Shown piece by piece: positions 25,897-35,406 of a stretch of DNA of 64,000 nt (position 1 is the first letter of the stretch; each line of letters opens with the position of its first letter). The notes under the pieces are model-generated. The model saw only the letters and a program-made list of their open reading frames with translations. It ran no database searches and was not told the DNA's origin. The translations under genes and the position numbers were made by a program. Source of the stretch: JABDIP01 sp965212545 (GTDB taxonomy: Bacteria > Pseudomonadota > Alphaproteobacteria > DSM-16000 > Inquilinaceae); contig CBDBVB010000026.1 in NCBI GenBank assembly GCA_965212545.1, forward strand, positions 57,250 to 121,249, read 5' to 3'.

Positions 25897-27162
25897 TCAG
25901 GTGAAGATCCCCTTCAAGGTGAAGTAGAAGAGCGCTGCCAGCACTCCGCCGATTGGCAGGGTCACGATCCACGACAGGACGATCCCGCCGATGACCCGCA
26001 GGTCGATCGCACCGATACCTCGGGCAAGGCCGACGCCCATCACCGCGCCAACCGCGATGTGCGTTGTGGACACCGGCATGCCGGTCCTCGACGCCAGCAC
26101 GACCGTCGCCGCCGCCGCCATCGTCGCGCAGAACCCGCGCGTCGGCGTCAGCTCGGTGATCTTTGTGCCGACCGTCCGCATCACCTTGTGACCGTAGGTC
26201 GCCAGGCCGACGACGATGCCAAAGCCGCCAAGCAGCAGGATCCAGATCGGCAGTTCCGACTTCTGCGCGACTTCACCACCCGATTGGACCAGGCCGTAGA
26301 CTGCGGCCAGGGGGCCGACACCGTTGGCGACATCGTTCGAGCCGTGGGCGAAGGCCATCCCGCAAGCGGTGAACAGCATCATCGGAACGAAGACCTTCTC
26401 GACGCTGGCGAAATGGTAGTCCTTGTCGGCGGTCTCATCGACTTCGACCCGTCTGATGAGGAGCCATCCGATGAATGCGACGATCAGGCCGACAATAGAC
26501 GCTGCGACAAAGCTCATGGGCACGCTCAGGTCGAGATTGAGGTGCTTCAGGCCCTTGAAGAGCGTCACCAGGGCGATGATGAATCCGACCAGGAACACGT
26601 AGACCGGACCCCACCGCTTGGCGCTCTCGAACGGACTGTCCGTGTTCAGGATCAAGCGGCGAATGCTGACGATGAGGATGAAGGCGATGCTGCCGCCCAG
26701 GATAGGCGATACGACCCAACTGGCGACGATCTGTCCGATCTTGTCCCATTTGACCGCGTCCAGACCGATGCCGGCGATGGCAAAGCCGACCACCGCGCCG
26801 ACGATCGAATGGGTGGTGGATACGGGCCAGCCGCGGGAGGACGCAACCATCAGCCACACGGCGGCGGCCAACAGAGCGGCCAGCATCCCGAAAATGAGCA
26901 CTTCCGGAGAGTCGATGATGGGCGTCGGATCGATGATGCCCTTGCGGATCGTTGCGGTCACGTGACCGCCCGCCAGCGCGGCGCCGGCAAACTCGAAAAT
27001 ACCGGCAATGATGATGGCCGTCGTGACGGTGATGGCGCCGGAGCCGACCGACGTTCCCATGACGTTGGCGACATCGTTGGCGCCGATGCCCCATGTCATG
27101 TAGAGACCAAAGATCACGCCGAGGGCAATCAAATAAGGTCCGTATTGAGCAATGACCTCCAT
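25897..27162 (-). CDS. pit: PiT-family inorganic phosphate transporter
   Basis: A 421-residue inner-membrane permease with about ten to eleven hydrophobic helices, importing phosphate or metal-phosphate with protons or Na+. The two PiT signature repeats are visible: GIGANDVANVMGTSVGSGAIT near the N-terminus and FAHGSNDVANGVGPLAAVYG in the second half, each followed later by a STTH motif. GGGGGAGG precedes the ATG at 27162. The PhoU-like gene lies 39 bases upstream on the same strand, the usual pairing. Confidence 0.93.
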   Translation of the reverse strand: MEVIAQYGPYLIALGVIFGLYMTWGIGANDVANVMGTSVGSGAITVTTAIIIAGIFEFAGAALAGGHVTATIRKGIIDPTPIIDSPEVLIFGMLAALLAAAVWLMVASSRGWPVSTTHSIVGAVVGFAIAGIGLDAVKWDKIGQIVASWVVSPILGGSIAFILIVSIRRLILNTDSPFESAKRWGPVYVFLVGFIIALVTLFKGLKHLNLDLSVPMSFVAASIVGLIVAFIGWLLIRRVEVDETADKDYHFASVEKVFVPMMLFTACGMAFAHGSNDVANGVGPLAAVYGLVQSGGEVAQKSELPIWILLLGGFGIVVGLATYGHKVMRTVGTKITELTPTRGFCATMAAAATVVLASRTGMPVSTTHIAVGAVMGVGLARGIGAIDLRVIGGIVLSWIVTLPIGGVLAALFYFTLKGIFT

Positions 27163-27201
27163 GGCCGTACCTCCCCCTGAATTTTGTAAGTCTGAATTTC
27201 C

Positions 27202-27882
27202 CTAGCGCGCGAGCAAGAGCCGCAACCGATTGCCGACCTTCTCGGCGTAGTCGGCCAGGTCGCCGATCCACTGAATGAGCTGGTACCAGAACATCACCGA
27301 TACCGGCTTCATTTCATCCTCCTGCGCAAACAGCAGATGCGTCAGGTCCATGCCCATCTGGTCGGTGTCGTCCTCGATGCTGTTCAGCTCTTCGACCATC
27401 ACAGCCACCCGCTCGGACTCGCGACCGCGAAAGCCGGTCTCGACCAGTTCATCGAGTTCTCCGATGACCTCGCCCGCCTTGTCGCAGGCGTCGACGCAGC
27501 GGCGCGCAAGGCCCAGCAGCGGTTCCTTCAGGGAGTCCGGCACTTCCATCGTGCGCTCGACGAGCAGGCCGGCGATGTCCTGGGCGGTGTCCGCTATCGA
27601 ATCCTGCATGTCCAGGACCTCCAGCAGGTCGCGCCGATCCATCGGCATCAAAAGGCTCTTCGGGAGGTGCGCACGAAGTTCGTTCTTGATGTCGTCGGCT
27701 TCCTGCTCAAGGGCGAAAATCTGGTCCTTGATCTCGACCACCTTGGCCTGATCGCCGGCACACAAGGCTTCGAATAGCCCGGGTACCTCACCGGCACAGC
27801 GGTTCACGACCTTGATATGCTCCTGCATCGGCTTTATCGGCGAACGGCCGAACAGGTTTGCGAGGGCACTTTTTCTGGCCAT
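27202..27882 (-). CDS. PhoU-like DUF47 protein, partner of the PiT transporter
   Basis: A 226-residue all-helical protein of the DUF47/PhoU-like family (EQEADDIKNELRAHL, EVLDMQDSIADTAQDIAG, ADYAEKVGNRLRLLLAR). These are found beside PiT genes and are thought to regulate the transporter. The frame is open to 28077, but GGAGG lies nine bases before the ATG at 27882, which I take as the start. It leads the operon with the PiT gene; a FixK/FNR-type promoter is proposed at 28036-28077. Confidence 0.88.
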   Translation of the reverse strand: MARKSALANLFGRSPIKPMQEHIKVVNRCAGEVPGLFEALCAGDQAKVVEIKDQIFALEQEADDIKNELRAHLPKSLLMPMDRRDLLEVLDMQDSIADTAQDIAGLLVERTMEVPDSLKEPLLGLARRCVDACDKAGEVIGELDELVETGFRGRESERVAVMVEELNSIEDDTDQMGMDLTHLLFAQEDEMKPVSVMFWYQLIQWIGDLADYAEKVGNRLRLLLAR

Positions 27883-28186
27883 GGGTGACATTCCTCCTGC
27901 TGCTACCGGGTCGTCAGTGGGCGAATGGCTGCCGGCACGCCGACCATCATCAAGCCTCTGCATCTTCGGCAGATCATGGCTCAACAATCCTCGACGGGAT
28001 GACCGCGGCAGATATGCGCGCTGACTGTTAGTAACAATGTAACGAATAGCACCTCGACGCGATTTGACCTCGATCAAATCGGTATCAAGCAGGCGACATC
28101 TGTCAGCGTCGGGTGTGTCTACGAGTCTTGCGCTCTACGGGTGCGGTCCGATGCCCCGAATCGCACCACCGGCATAGCCGGCTGGC
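27883..28186. other. 304-bp intergenic region with a FixK/FNR-type promoter
   Basis: No gene is seen. The region separates the end of the Crp/Fnr regulator gene (28187) from the PhoU-like start. It contains the TTGA-N6-TCAA promoter described separately. The remainder shows nothing I can name. Confidence 0.6.
28036..28077 (-). promoter_or_regulatory. FixK/FNR-type promoter for the PhoU-like/PiT operon
   Basis: The box TTGACCTCGATCAA (28064-28077) matches the TTGAY-N4-RTCAA consensus of FixK/FNR regulators. On the minus strand a -10-like hexamer TACATT (28036-28041) has its centre 32 bases from the box centre, the spacing of class II activated promoters (box at -41.5). The predicted start is near 28029, about 147 bases before the PhoU-like ATG. 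Confidence 0.65.
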
Positions 28187-28951
28187 TCAGTCGCCGCCCC
28201 GCAGGCTCTGCAAGGCGTTGGCCTGTGTGTCGTTGTCCACGACGTCGCGTCCGCCCAGCGCGAGAGCCTCCAGCGCCGGTCGGTTCAGCACCATGATGCG
28301 GCGTTGCTGGCGCATGGCGATAATGCGCTCGCGCTTGAAGCGGGAGAAGACCCGCGAGACGGATTCGATGGTCAGCGCCAGGTACTCGGCGATCTCGGAC
28401 CGGCTCACAGGCAGGTGGAATTCGCGGCCGAAGCTAGATGGCGTCCCGGCAGGGCGGCAGAACTCCAGAATGAAAGAAGCGAGCCTCTCCTCAGTCGTCC
28501 CGCGGCCGAGCGTCAGCAGCCGTTCCTGCATGCCGACAATCTCATTGCATGCCAGGTCGAGCAGCGCCCTGTCGATCGCTGGATACCGTCTCGCCAAATG
28601 GCCCAGGGGCTCCCACGCGATCCGATAGAGCGTGCAATCCGATACCGCCCGCGCAGTGATCGGCCAAGGCGTATCACGGCGCTGCAACGAGACCGGATCG
28701 CCAGGAGAGCGGAAGGCGACGATCAGCCGCCGCCCGTCGGCCATGTCCTTGCAGAGCTTGATGACGCCATCGGCGACCACGAGCAGGTCGCGACTGATCT
28801 CGCCCTCCTCGGCGACGACCTGTCCGCGCGTCGCGGCAACGAGGGTGATCAGCTTTCGAAGCTGCCGCCTGCCTGTCCGGTCGAGGACCGGATCGAGGAG
28901 CGGAAAAGCGATTGGGTCGGACCGTCCCCCGTCGATCAGTCGCAACGCCAT
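28187..28951 (-). CDS. Crp/Fnr-family transcriptional regulator (FixK/Dnr-like)
   Basis: A 254-residue regulator with an N-terminal cyclic-nucleotide-binding-type barrel and a C-terminal helix-turn-helix. The recognition helix reads TIESVSRVFSRF: the E-x-x-S-R pattern is that of FNR/FixK proteins, which contact TTGA half-sites. The N-terminal cysteine cluster of oxygen-sensing FNR is absent, so it is more like FixK or Dnr and must take its signal otherwise. The ATG at 28951 overlaps the stop of the universal stress protein gene, so it is cotranscribed with it. Three to four matching boxes lie nearby. Confidence 0.87.
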   Translation of the reverse strand: MALRLIDGGRSDPIAFPLLDPVLDRTGRRQLRKLITLVAATRGQVVAEEGEISRDLLVVADGVIKLCKDMADGRRLIVAFRSPGDPVSLQRRDTPWPITARAVSDCTLYRIAWEPLGHLARRYPAIDRALLDLACNEIVGMQERLLTLGRGTTEERLASFILEFCRPAGTPSSFGREFHLPVSRSEIAEYLALTIESVSRVFSRFKRERIIAMRQQRRIMVLNRPALEALALGGRDVVDNDTQANALQSLRGGD

Positions 28952-29463
28952 CAGCAATCCGCTTTGACGATCGTCACCGGAAGCCGCGAATGGCGCGCGA
29001 CTTGATGCGCCGTGGAGCCCTGCACCAATCGTCCAAGACCGTTTCGGCGACCGCCGCCCAGCACAAGCAAGCGCGCGCCGCGCGCGTGCGCGACATCGAC
29101 GATCTTCGATGCCGGCAGCCCTTCGACACAGAGCAATTTCGCCCTGCTGAGGACCGGCTGGTCTGGATGGTCACGCACCATCTGCTCAAAGAAGCGATTG
29201 AGCTTGCGTTCGGCCACATCGGCCATGGGCTCTAGCGGATCCTTGTCTTCCGGCCTATAGGTGCCCGGCGAGCCGGCGGGGTCGTGGACCACATGCAGGA
29301 TCTCGAGGGGCGCACCGATCACATCGGCGTAGTCGCTGGCCCAATTCAGAACCGCTTCGGAATCTTGTGAAAAGTCGACCGCGATCAGGACGGGGGGCTC
29401 CGGCGCCACGGACGCCTTTTCACCATCCACGTGCGGGGTCGTGGGTGTCCCAGCCTCTTTCAT
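28951..29463 (-). CDS. Universal stress protein (UspA family)
   Basis: A single-domain Usp of 170 residues from the ATG at 29463 (GGAG upstream; the open frame reaches 29535). It has VLIAVDFSQDSEAVLNWASDYA at the N-terminus, LHVVHDPAGSPGTYR in the middle and the ATP-loop-like LVLGGGRRNGLGRLVQGSTAHQV region at the end. It is clearly related to the Usp at 36103 (shared DFSxDSEA and LHVVHDP blocks). It overlaps the regulator gene by ATGA. A promoter with a degenerate FixK/FNR box is proposed upstream. Confidence 0.9.
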   Translation of the reverse strand: MKEAGTPTTPHVDGEKASVAPEPPVLIAVDFSQDSEAVLNWASDYADVIGAPLEILHVVHDPAGSPGTYRPEDKDPLEPMADVAERKLNRFFEQMVRDHPDQPVLSRAKLLCVEGLPASKIVDVAHARGARLLVLGGGRRNGLGRLVQGSTAHQVARHSRLPVTIVKADC

Positions 29464-29782
29464 TCGGTGCAAGCTCCTATCCGCGGTCGCGGCGGTTCGG
29501 CTGCCAGCCAATGCGGCACCCCACCTGCCGTCCAACGTCAGATTAGGAACGGTGCGTTACACATTTATTACAGTTGCTTGAATGCGGAATGACAATTGAT
29601 CTGGAGCAATTGGCGGTGGGCTCGAGGCACCATCCGGACAGCATCAAGAGCGTCCTTTTTCACCGGGCCATCGGCCGTTCCGACGGTTCGGGCGACCGGA
29701 GTGGAGAATTCCCCATTCGGTGACGCCAGGTGACACGCCTCGACCGGCCATTGCCCGGCCGGCCGCACATGCCCTCGCGGAC
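29464..29782. other. 319-bp intergenic region with a FixK/FNR-type promoter
   Basis: No gene is seen between the CNNM operon end (29783) and the Usp gene start. It carries the proposed promoter at 29567-29609 and nothing else I can name. Confidence 0.55.
29567..29609 (-). promoter_or_regulatory. FixK/FNR-type promoter for usp and the Crp/Fnr regulator
   Basis: The sequence TTGATCTGGAGCAA (29596-29609, plus-strand reading) differs from TTGAT-N4-ATCAA at one base. On the minus strand TGTAAT (29567-29572, five of six to TATAAT) is centred 33 bases downstream, near class II spacing. The start would be about 29560, giving a leader near 97 bases. Because the regulator gene is downstream, this would be autoregulation. 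Confidence 0.55.
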
Positions 29783-31018
29783 CTACCAGCGGACCCTGAC
29801 CTCCAGGATCGTCGGCATCGCGACCCGTTCGACGGTGAGGGAGATGCCTTCATGTTGGATCACGGTGCCGGCAGGAGGGATCGCCTTGGTGGTTTCGATC
29901 AGGAACCCGGCCAGAGTATCGTACTCGCCTTCCGGCAGTTCGATCCCAAGCTGCTCTTCAAGCCGGTCGATCCTGACCCTGGCCTCGACCAGATAGTCTC
30001 TCGCGCCCAGTTCGCGGATCGCGGCTTCCGACGGTTTGTGAAGGTCGAACTCGTCCTCCAATTCGCCGACGATGACCTCTAGAATGTCCTCGAGCATCAC
30101 GATGCCCTCGGCGCCGCCGAATTCATCGATGACGACGGCCGTGAAGCCGGATCCCTTGCGGATGTCCGACAGCAGCTTCTCGAGACTGATCGAGTTAGGA
30201 ACGTAACGGGTCTCGCGTATGTAAGGCGCGATCGGCTTTTGCGAGTCCTCCTGCAGGAGATCGAGGACGTTCAATGTCCCCACGACGCGGTCGACCCGCT
30301 CCTCGTAGACAGGCAGGCGCTTGTGCGCATGCTCCACAGCGAGGCGGCGGGCCTCGCCACAGGTCGCCTCGCTGGAGATTCCGATCACATCGATCAGCGG
30401 CACCATGACGTCGCCGGCGGTGGTCTCGCCGAAATTAAACACCCGGCGGATCATATGCCGTTCCATCGGCGGGATATCGCCCTCAACCGCCGACATCTCC
30501 ATCATCGCCGAGATCTCTTCGCGCAAGGTGAAGGGGTTGTTCTGCGCGTCGCCGCCGACCAGTTTGGTGAGAACTCCGGTCAGAAAGCTGAACACGGCCA
30601 GGATCGGCGAGAAGACGAAAGATGCCGCGCGCAGCACGAATATGGCCCTGGGCGTAATGGCGTCGGCGCGTTGCTGGAACACGCTCTTGGCAACGATCTC
30701 GCCAAAGATCCAGATCAGCGGTGCGACCAGGACGATGGCCAGCCAGCTGTACCGTTCGCCGAACAGCTGGATCATCAAGGCCGTGGCCATGGTGGTGTTG
30801 GTGACCACGGCGATATTCGTGCCCACAAGCGTGGTGGAGAGCAGCCATTCGGGCTTGTTGAGCATCTCCAGGGCGAGCGCCGCCCCGCGCGAGCCCTGGG
30901 CCGCCTGATGGCGAAGCTTCATGCGATCCGCGCTCACGACACCGATCTCGGACCCTGAGAAGAACGCCTCGCAGCCCAGGCAGATCACCATGATGAGGAC
31001 TGTCACTGCCACGTCCAC
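29783..31018 (-). CDS. CNNM/CorC-family membrane protein, type A (fourth gene of the tandem set)
   Basis: 411 residues: a DUF21/CNNM transmembrane domain (about 1-190), a CBS pair (about 200-330, containing FTAVVIDEFGGAEGIVMLEDILE) and a C-terminal CorC_HlyC domain. The start reads FFSGSEIGVVSADRMKLRH, close to the gene at 32440 and distinct from the other two, so I call it type A. Family members take part in Mg2+/Co2+ efflux or homeostasis. The start is GTG at 31018, two bases after the stop of the type B partner. Confidence 0.9.
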   Translation of the reverse strand: MDVAVTVLIMVICLGCEAFFSGSEIGVVSADRMKLRHQAAQGSRGAALALEMLNKPEWLLSTTLVGTNIAVVTNTTMATALMIQLFGERYSWLAIVLVAPLIWIFGEIVAKSVFQQRADAITPRAIFVLRAASFVFSPILAVFSFLTGVLTKLVGGDAQNNPFTLREEISAMMEMSAVEGDIPPMERHMIRRVFNFGETTAGDVMVPLIDVIGISSEATCGEARRLAVEHAHKRLPVYEERVDRVVGTLNVLDLLQEDSQKPIAPYIRETRYVPNSISLEKLLSDIRKGSGFTAVVIDEFGGAEGIVMLEDILEVIVGELEDEFDLHKPSEAAIRELGARDYLVEARVRIDRLEEQLGIELPEGEYDTLAGFLIETTKAIPPAGTVIQHEGISLTVERVAMPTILEVRVRW

Positions 31019-31020
31019 CG

Positions 31021-32403
31021 TCAGTCTCCCGTCTGCGCCTGGTCGCTCTGAACGCCGTCGGAACTCCGCACTGGCTCTCCGGGTTCTTCAGACGGCGCGC
31101 CGACGGCTTCGAGCCCAATGGTGCCCAAATCCGAAACCGGCTTGACCTTGAGCTTCGAGATCCGCTGGCGGGCAACGGACACGACCTCGAAGACATGATC
31201 GCCAACCACGATGCTCTGGCCTTGGCTGGGAAGCTCGCCAAACGCGTTCAACAGGAGTCCGCCGACGGATTCGGCCCGATCCGATTCCAGCTTTGCGCCT
31301 GTCAGGGAGTTGAACTGATGAAGCGGCGTCGCGGCGTCGATCCGATAGCTGTCCTCAGCAAGCTTTTCGATGGGCATGGACCGCTGTTGGAGCAGTTCAG
31401 ATCGGCTCAGGATATCGCCGAAGATGCACTCCAGCAGATCCTCCATGGTGACAAGTCCGGTGACGCCGCCATATTCGTCGACCGTCACCGCCAGCGACAG
31501 TTTGCGCTTGCGAAAGGTGAAGAAGAGATCGGCCACCGTCTTCGTTTCCGGCACGAAATACGCCTCGCGCATCAGATCGGAGACGGTTCGGGATCCGGTG
31601 TCGGGCAAGCCCTCCGCCAGCCCCGATCCCAGGAGATCCCGGACGTAGAACACCCCAACCACGAAATCCCGGCTGCCGTCGCAGACCGGGACCTTGGTGT
31701 GCCCGGAGCGCTGGTAGTAATGCATCGCCTCATCGAGGCTGGTGCGCGCGGGAAGGTGGAGGATCTGTGACCGCGGGGTCATCACGTCGCGCAATGACTT
31801 GTCCGAGAAGTCGAAGATCCGGTTGATATAGAGTGCCTCCTCGCGGTCCAGCACACCGTCTCCGACGGCTTCCTGCGCCAGGGAACGGACCATGTCCTCA
31901 GTGATGATGTTGGCCCGTGACCGCTCGCGGCCAACGATCATCGTGATGAAGAACCCGGCGATGTGGCGGACGATCCAGCGCAACGGCGTAATGGCCCTGG
32001 CGAAGAGGTGGATGAACCGCGACTGGGCCGACGCGAATGCGACGTTGTTTCGGATCGCCAGGGTCTTGGGCGTGATTTCTCCGACCAGGAGCAAGACGGG
32101 AACCATGATGATCAGGTTCACCCACTTGGCGTCGGCGCCGAGCACCCGGATCACGATCGCCGCCGATATCACCGAGGCCGCGACATTGACCAACTCGTTG
32201 CCGATCAGGATCGTCACGATGAGTTGGCGCGGCTGGGCAAGCAGTCGTTCAACCAAGGAGATGCTGGAGTTTCCAGCGCGACGCATCTGCTCCTGCTGCA
32301 TCTGATTCAGCGAGAAGAGTGCGGTTTCGGAGCTGGAGAAGAACGCCGACAAAGCCATCAGGACGGCAAATGCCAGAAGCTCCAGAGCAACTGTTATGTC
32401 CAC
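31021..32403 (-). CDS. CNNM/CorC-family membrane protein, type B (third gene of the tandem set)
   Basis: 460 residues with the same DUF21-CBS-CBS-CorC_HlyC layout. Its start reads FFSSSETALFSLNQM and it has LIVTILIGNELVNVAAS, matching the gene at 33733 (type B) and not the type A genes. The CBS section has LAVTVDEYGGVTGLVTMEDLLE. The C-terminal extension of about 45 residues is charged. The start is GTG at 32403; it is separated by 36 bases from the gene upstream but only two from the type A gene downstream. Confidence 0.9.
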   Translation of the reverse strand: MDITVALELLAFAVLMALSAFFSSSETALFSLNQMQQEQMRRAGNSSISLVERLLAQPRQLIVTILIGNELVNVAASVISAAIVIRVLGADAKWVNLIIMVPVLLLVGEITPKTLAIRNNVAFASAQSRFIHLFARAITPLRWIVRHIAGFFITMIVGRERSRANIITEDMVRSLAQEAVGDGVLDREEALYINRIFDFSDKSLRDVMTPRSQILHLPARTSLDEAMHYYQRSGHTKVPVCDGSRDFVVGVFYVRDLLGSGLAEGLPDTGSRTVSDLMREAYFVPETKTVADLFFTFRKRKLSLAVTVDEYGGVTGLVTMEDLLECIFGDILSRSELLQQRSMPIEKLAEDSYRIDAATPLHQFNSLTGAKLESDRAESVGGLLLNAFGELPSQGQSIVVGDHVFEVVSVARQRISKLKVKPVSDLGTIGLEAVGAPSEEPGEPVRSSDGVQSDQAQTGD

Positions 32404-32439
32404 GTCTAGACCGCTCCCCGGCCGCGCTGGCGTAACCCG

Positions 32440-33729
32440 CTATTCCGCGAGCTCCGGCGTGGCGACAGTATGCTCGGGCTCCACGCGCAGTCTTTCGATG
32501 GTGCGTGCGCTGGCTTCGATGACCGTGAAACGATAGCCCTCCTCGACAATGTATTCCCCTTCCAGCGGAATGTGCCGAAGCCGGGCCAGCACCAACCCAC
32601 CAACCGTATGGAACTCGGTGGCCGGCAGACCGGCGCGCAGGATCTCGTTGGCCTCGGAGATCGAGAGCCGCGCATCCATGACATACATGTCCTCCGCAAG
32701 CTTCTCATAGACCCGTTTGCGCTTTGGCAGGTACTCCTCGAAATCATAGCCGACATCGATCTCGCCGACGACCTCCTCGACAATGTCCTCCATGGTTATG
32801 ATTCCGATGGCAGATCCGAATTCGTCAACGACGACCGCCATGTGGTCGCTACGCTTGCTCAGCATTGGCAGCAGCTGATCGATGGTCTGCAGCGGCGAAA
32901 CATAGAGCGCCGGCTTGATGAGTTCGGACAGGGTCTGATCGGCCAGGTTCGCATCCATCAGATCCCAGGTCGACAAGGTCACGATGCCGACGATGTTGGT
33001 GGTGCTGTTCTCGTAGACCGGCAGGCGGTTGTAGCCGTGCTTGCGGACCAACTCGATCGCGGCCCTGGTCGTCTTGCGGCGGCCGATGACCGTCGCCTCG
33101 GTGATCGGGATCATGGTCTGGGCCACGGTGGTCTCGGCAAAGCGGATGACCCGGCGGATTCGCCCACGCCCGAATGCATCCAGCGACACACCTTGCTCGG
33201 CCATGTCCACGACCGTGCGCAACTGCTCGCGGGTGATGAAGAATGGCTGGTCGATCCGGCCGGCTCCCACAAGGCGCGCGGCGATCCTGGCAATGCGGGA
33301 GAACACGAAGACGATCGGGTAGAACAGCATGGACGCCCATCGCAGCGGATAGATGATGATCGGCGTCAGTTTGTCCGCCTTCTGTTGGTAGACGCTCTTG
33401 GGGACGATCTCACCAAGCACCAGGAGCAGCGGCGTGAGGATCAGAAAGGCATAGAATTCGCCACTGTTCCCGAAGAACTGAATCATCATGAGCGCACCGA
33501 TCGTCGTCAGGATGATCGTGGAAATGTTGGTGCCCACCAGCGTCGTGCTCAACAGCACATCGGGGGTTCGAAGCAGCTTCAGCGCAAGGCTGGCACCGCG
33601 GTCGCCCTGCTTCGCCCTGTGGCGCAGCTTGATCTTGTCCGAGCTGACCAGCGCGATCTCCGAGCCCGAAAAGAACCCCTTGAGCACCAGGAAGAAGAGC
33701 ATTACGAGAACAGCTACGACGATATCCAT
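32440..33729 (-). CDS. CNNM/CorC-family membrane protein, type A (second gene of the tandem set)
   Basis: 429 residues, DUF21 domain then CBS pair (MAVVVDEFGSAIGIITMEDIVE) and CorC_HlyC domain. FFSGSEIALVSSDKIKLRHRAKQGDRG and LLSTTLVGTNIS match the type A gene at 29783. It follows the type B gene at 33733 by three bases, forming a tight B-A pair. The role in divalent-cation homeostasis is known for the family; the specific ion here is not. Confidence 0.9.
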   Translation of the reverse strand: MDIVVAVLVMLFFLVLKGFFSGSEIALVSSDKIKLRHRAKQGDRGASLALKLLRTPDVLLSTTLVGTNISTIILTTIGALMMIQFFGNSGEFYAFLILTPLLLVLGEIVPKSVYQQKADKLTPIIIYPLRWASMLFYPIVFVFSRIARIAARLVGAGRIDQPFFITREQLRTVVDMAEQGVSLDAFGRGRIRRVIRFAETTVAQTMIPITEATVIGRRKTTRAAIELVRKHGYNRLPVYENSTTNIVGIVTLSTWDLMDANLADQTLSELIKPALYVSPLQTIDQLLPMLSKRSDHMAVVVDEFGSAIGIITMEDIVEEVVGEIDVGYDFEEYLPKRKRVYEKLAEDMYVMDARLSISEANEILRAGLPATEFHTVGGLVLARLRHIPLEGEYIVEEGYRFTVIEASARTIERLRVEPEHTVATPELAE

Positions 33730-33732
33730 GAC

Positions 33733-35406
33733 CTAGCCTCCCCTGCTGTCATGGGTTCCCGGACCGCCCTTGCGGGTCGACCGCTGGGACTTGCCCGTCG
33801 TCGTGTCGACAGCCTTTACGGCGGTGAGTTCCACGACCTTGGCTTTGGGCCGCGCATCGTGCAGGGCGGTCCTGTCCAGAATGGGCCGGCCTTGCTCACC
33901 ATCATCCTGGCCAACGACGTCCAAATCCGCTGTGCTCGGTTCCGCGTGCACTGCCTCCAGCCGCGCGATCCTCGGCAACGGCTCGATCTCCGGCTCCGGT
34001 TCCGGCGCAGACACCGCCGTGGTCTCCGCTTCCTGGCTCCTGTCATCCGTGTCGGCATCCTCGCCGGGCACTCCCTTGGCGATGCGAAGGCGGGCGACGC
34101 GATGGCCATCCATCTCAAGCACCGTCGCGATCAGACCGTCGATCGCCACCTGATCGCCGACCTCCGGCAACCGGTCGAGGAAGCGGAAGGCCACACCGCC
34201 GATCGTCGTCATCCGCGGGTCTTCGATGCCGAAATTCGTCAGATCGTCGAAATCGGTGAGCTTCATCTCGCCAGGTACTTCGAACACGTTCTTGTCGCGC
34301 TCCTGGTACAATTCCTGGCCGGTGACCGCTTCGGAGACTTCGCCGAAGATGAAGCTGACGATATCCCGCATGGTGATGAACCCCTCCATGCCCCCGAACT
34401 CGTTGAGAACGGCGGCGGCGCGGACATTGTTGGCCTGGAAGAGGTCGAACATCTCGTCGACGTATTTGGTCGGCGGCACGATCACGGGCGGATGGAGGAG
34501 TTCGTCGAGCTTCAGTTTTGTGAGGTCGGCGCCGTCCAGGACCAGCCTCATCACGTCCTCCGCATGGACGAAGCCGACCAGGTTGTCGTGATGCTCGTGG
34601 CAGACTGGAACCCGCGGGTGACGGAAGCCGCGAAAATGGTCAACGACCTCAAGCACGCTCATATCGTCCCGGAGGAAGTTGACGCGTGTGCGCGGGGTCA
34701 TGATCTCGACGATCTCGGTCTCACCGGCCTCCAACAGATTGTCGATGAGCACCCGCTCCGTGGCGTCGAGCACGCCCTCATCCGCCACCTCGGCCAGCAA
34801 AGTGCGGAACTCGTCGACTTGCAAGATGTTGTCCCGGGACGTTTCCTCGCCGACGATCCACGAGGTTATCTGCTCCGCCGCCAGGCGGACCACTCGGCGC
34901 AGAGGCGTGATCAGCCGCGCCCAGGCGCCGATCGGACCGGCCACGAGCCCGGCGCTGATCTTGACCGGATGGCTGACCGCTATCGTCTTCGGCGTCACCT
35001 CGCCGAGAAGCAGAAGCAGGGGGAACATGACCAGTACATTGATCCAACCGGCCCGCTGCTCGCCGTACAGGACGACGAGAATGCCGGCCAGGTTTGCAGT
35101 CGCCGCGATGTTCACCAATTCGTTGCCGCACAGGAGCGAAATGATCAGGCGACGCGGCTGATCGAGCAATGCATGCAGGGTTTCCGATCGAGGGTGCCGA
35201 TCCCGGCGCAACTTCTGAAGATCGAGTCGCGAGAGCGAAAACAGGGCCGTCTCGGACCCGCTGAAGAATGCCGAACAACACAAGAGGAAGACCTGCAGAA
35301 TGAGCAGGGCAATCAGGCCAGGCTGCAGCAAGAGTGTCGTATCGAAGGCGAAGAAGGTCTTCGTCGCCTGCCAGAATCCCATGGACTGATCAATTGCCCA
35401 TTCCAT
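33733..35406 (-). CDS. CNNM/CorC-family membrane protein, type B (first gene of the tandem set)
   Basis: 557 residues from the ATG at 35406, which has GGGAGA upstream (the frame is open to 35439). It starts with a roughly 35-residue hydrophobic N-terminal addition, then FFSGSETALFSLSRL and LIISLLCGNELVNIAAT (type B). After the CBS pair (NEFGGMEGFITMRDIVS) and CorC_HlyC domain comes a long charged, Pro/Glu-rich tail of about 90 residues. It leads the four-gene set and lies downstream of a FixK/FNR-type box at 35845. Confidence 0.9.
   Translation of the reverse strand: MEWAIDQSMGFWQATKTFFAFDTTLLLQPGLIALLILQVFLLCCSAFFSGSETALFSLSRLDLQKLRRDRHPRSETLHALLDQPRRLIISLLCGNELVNIAATANLAGILVVLYGEQRAGWINVLVMFPLLLLLGEVTPKTIAVSHPVKISAGLVAGPIGAWARLITPLRRVVRLAAEQITSWIVGEETSRDNILQVDEFRTLLAEVADEGVLDATERVLIDNLLEAGETEIVEIMTPRTRVNFLRDDMSVLEVVDHFRGFRHPRVPVCHEHHDNLVGFVHAEDVMRLVLDGADLTKLKLDELLHPPVIVPPTKYVDEMFDLFQANNVRAAAVLNEFGGMEGFITMRDIVSFIFGEVSEAVTGQELYQERDKNVFEVPGEMKLTDFDDLTNFGIEDPRMTTIGGVAFRFLDRLPEVGDQVAIDGLIATVLEMDGHRVARLRIAKGVPGEDADTDDRSQEAETTAVSAPEPEPEIEPLPRIARLEAVHAEPSTADLDVVGQDDGEQGRPILDRTALHDARPKAKVVELTAVKAVDTTTGKSQRSTRKGGPGTHDSRGG

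Noticed and set aside
25825..27180. A 451-codon plus-strand frame
   Set aside because: Antisense shadow of the PiT transporter gene; high-GC third positions keep it open.
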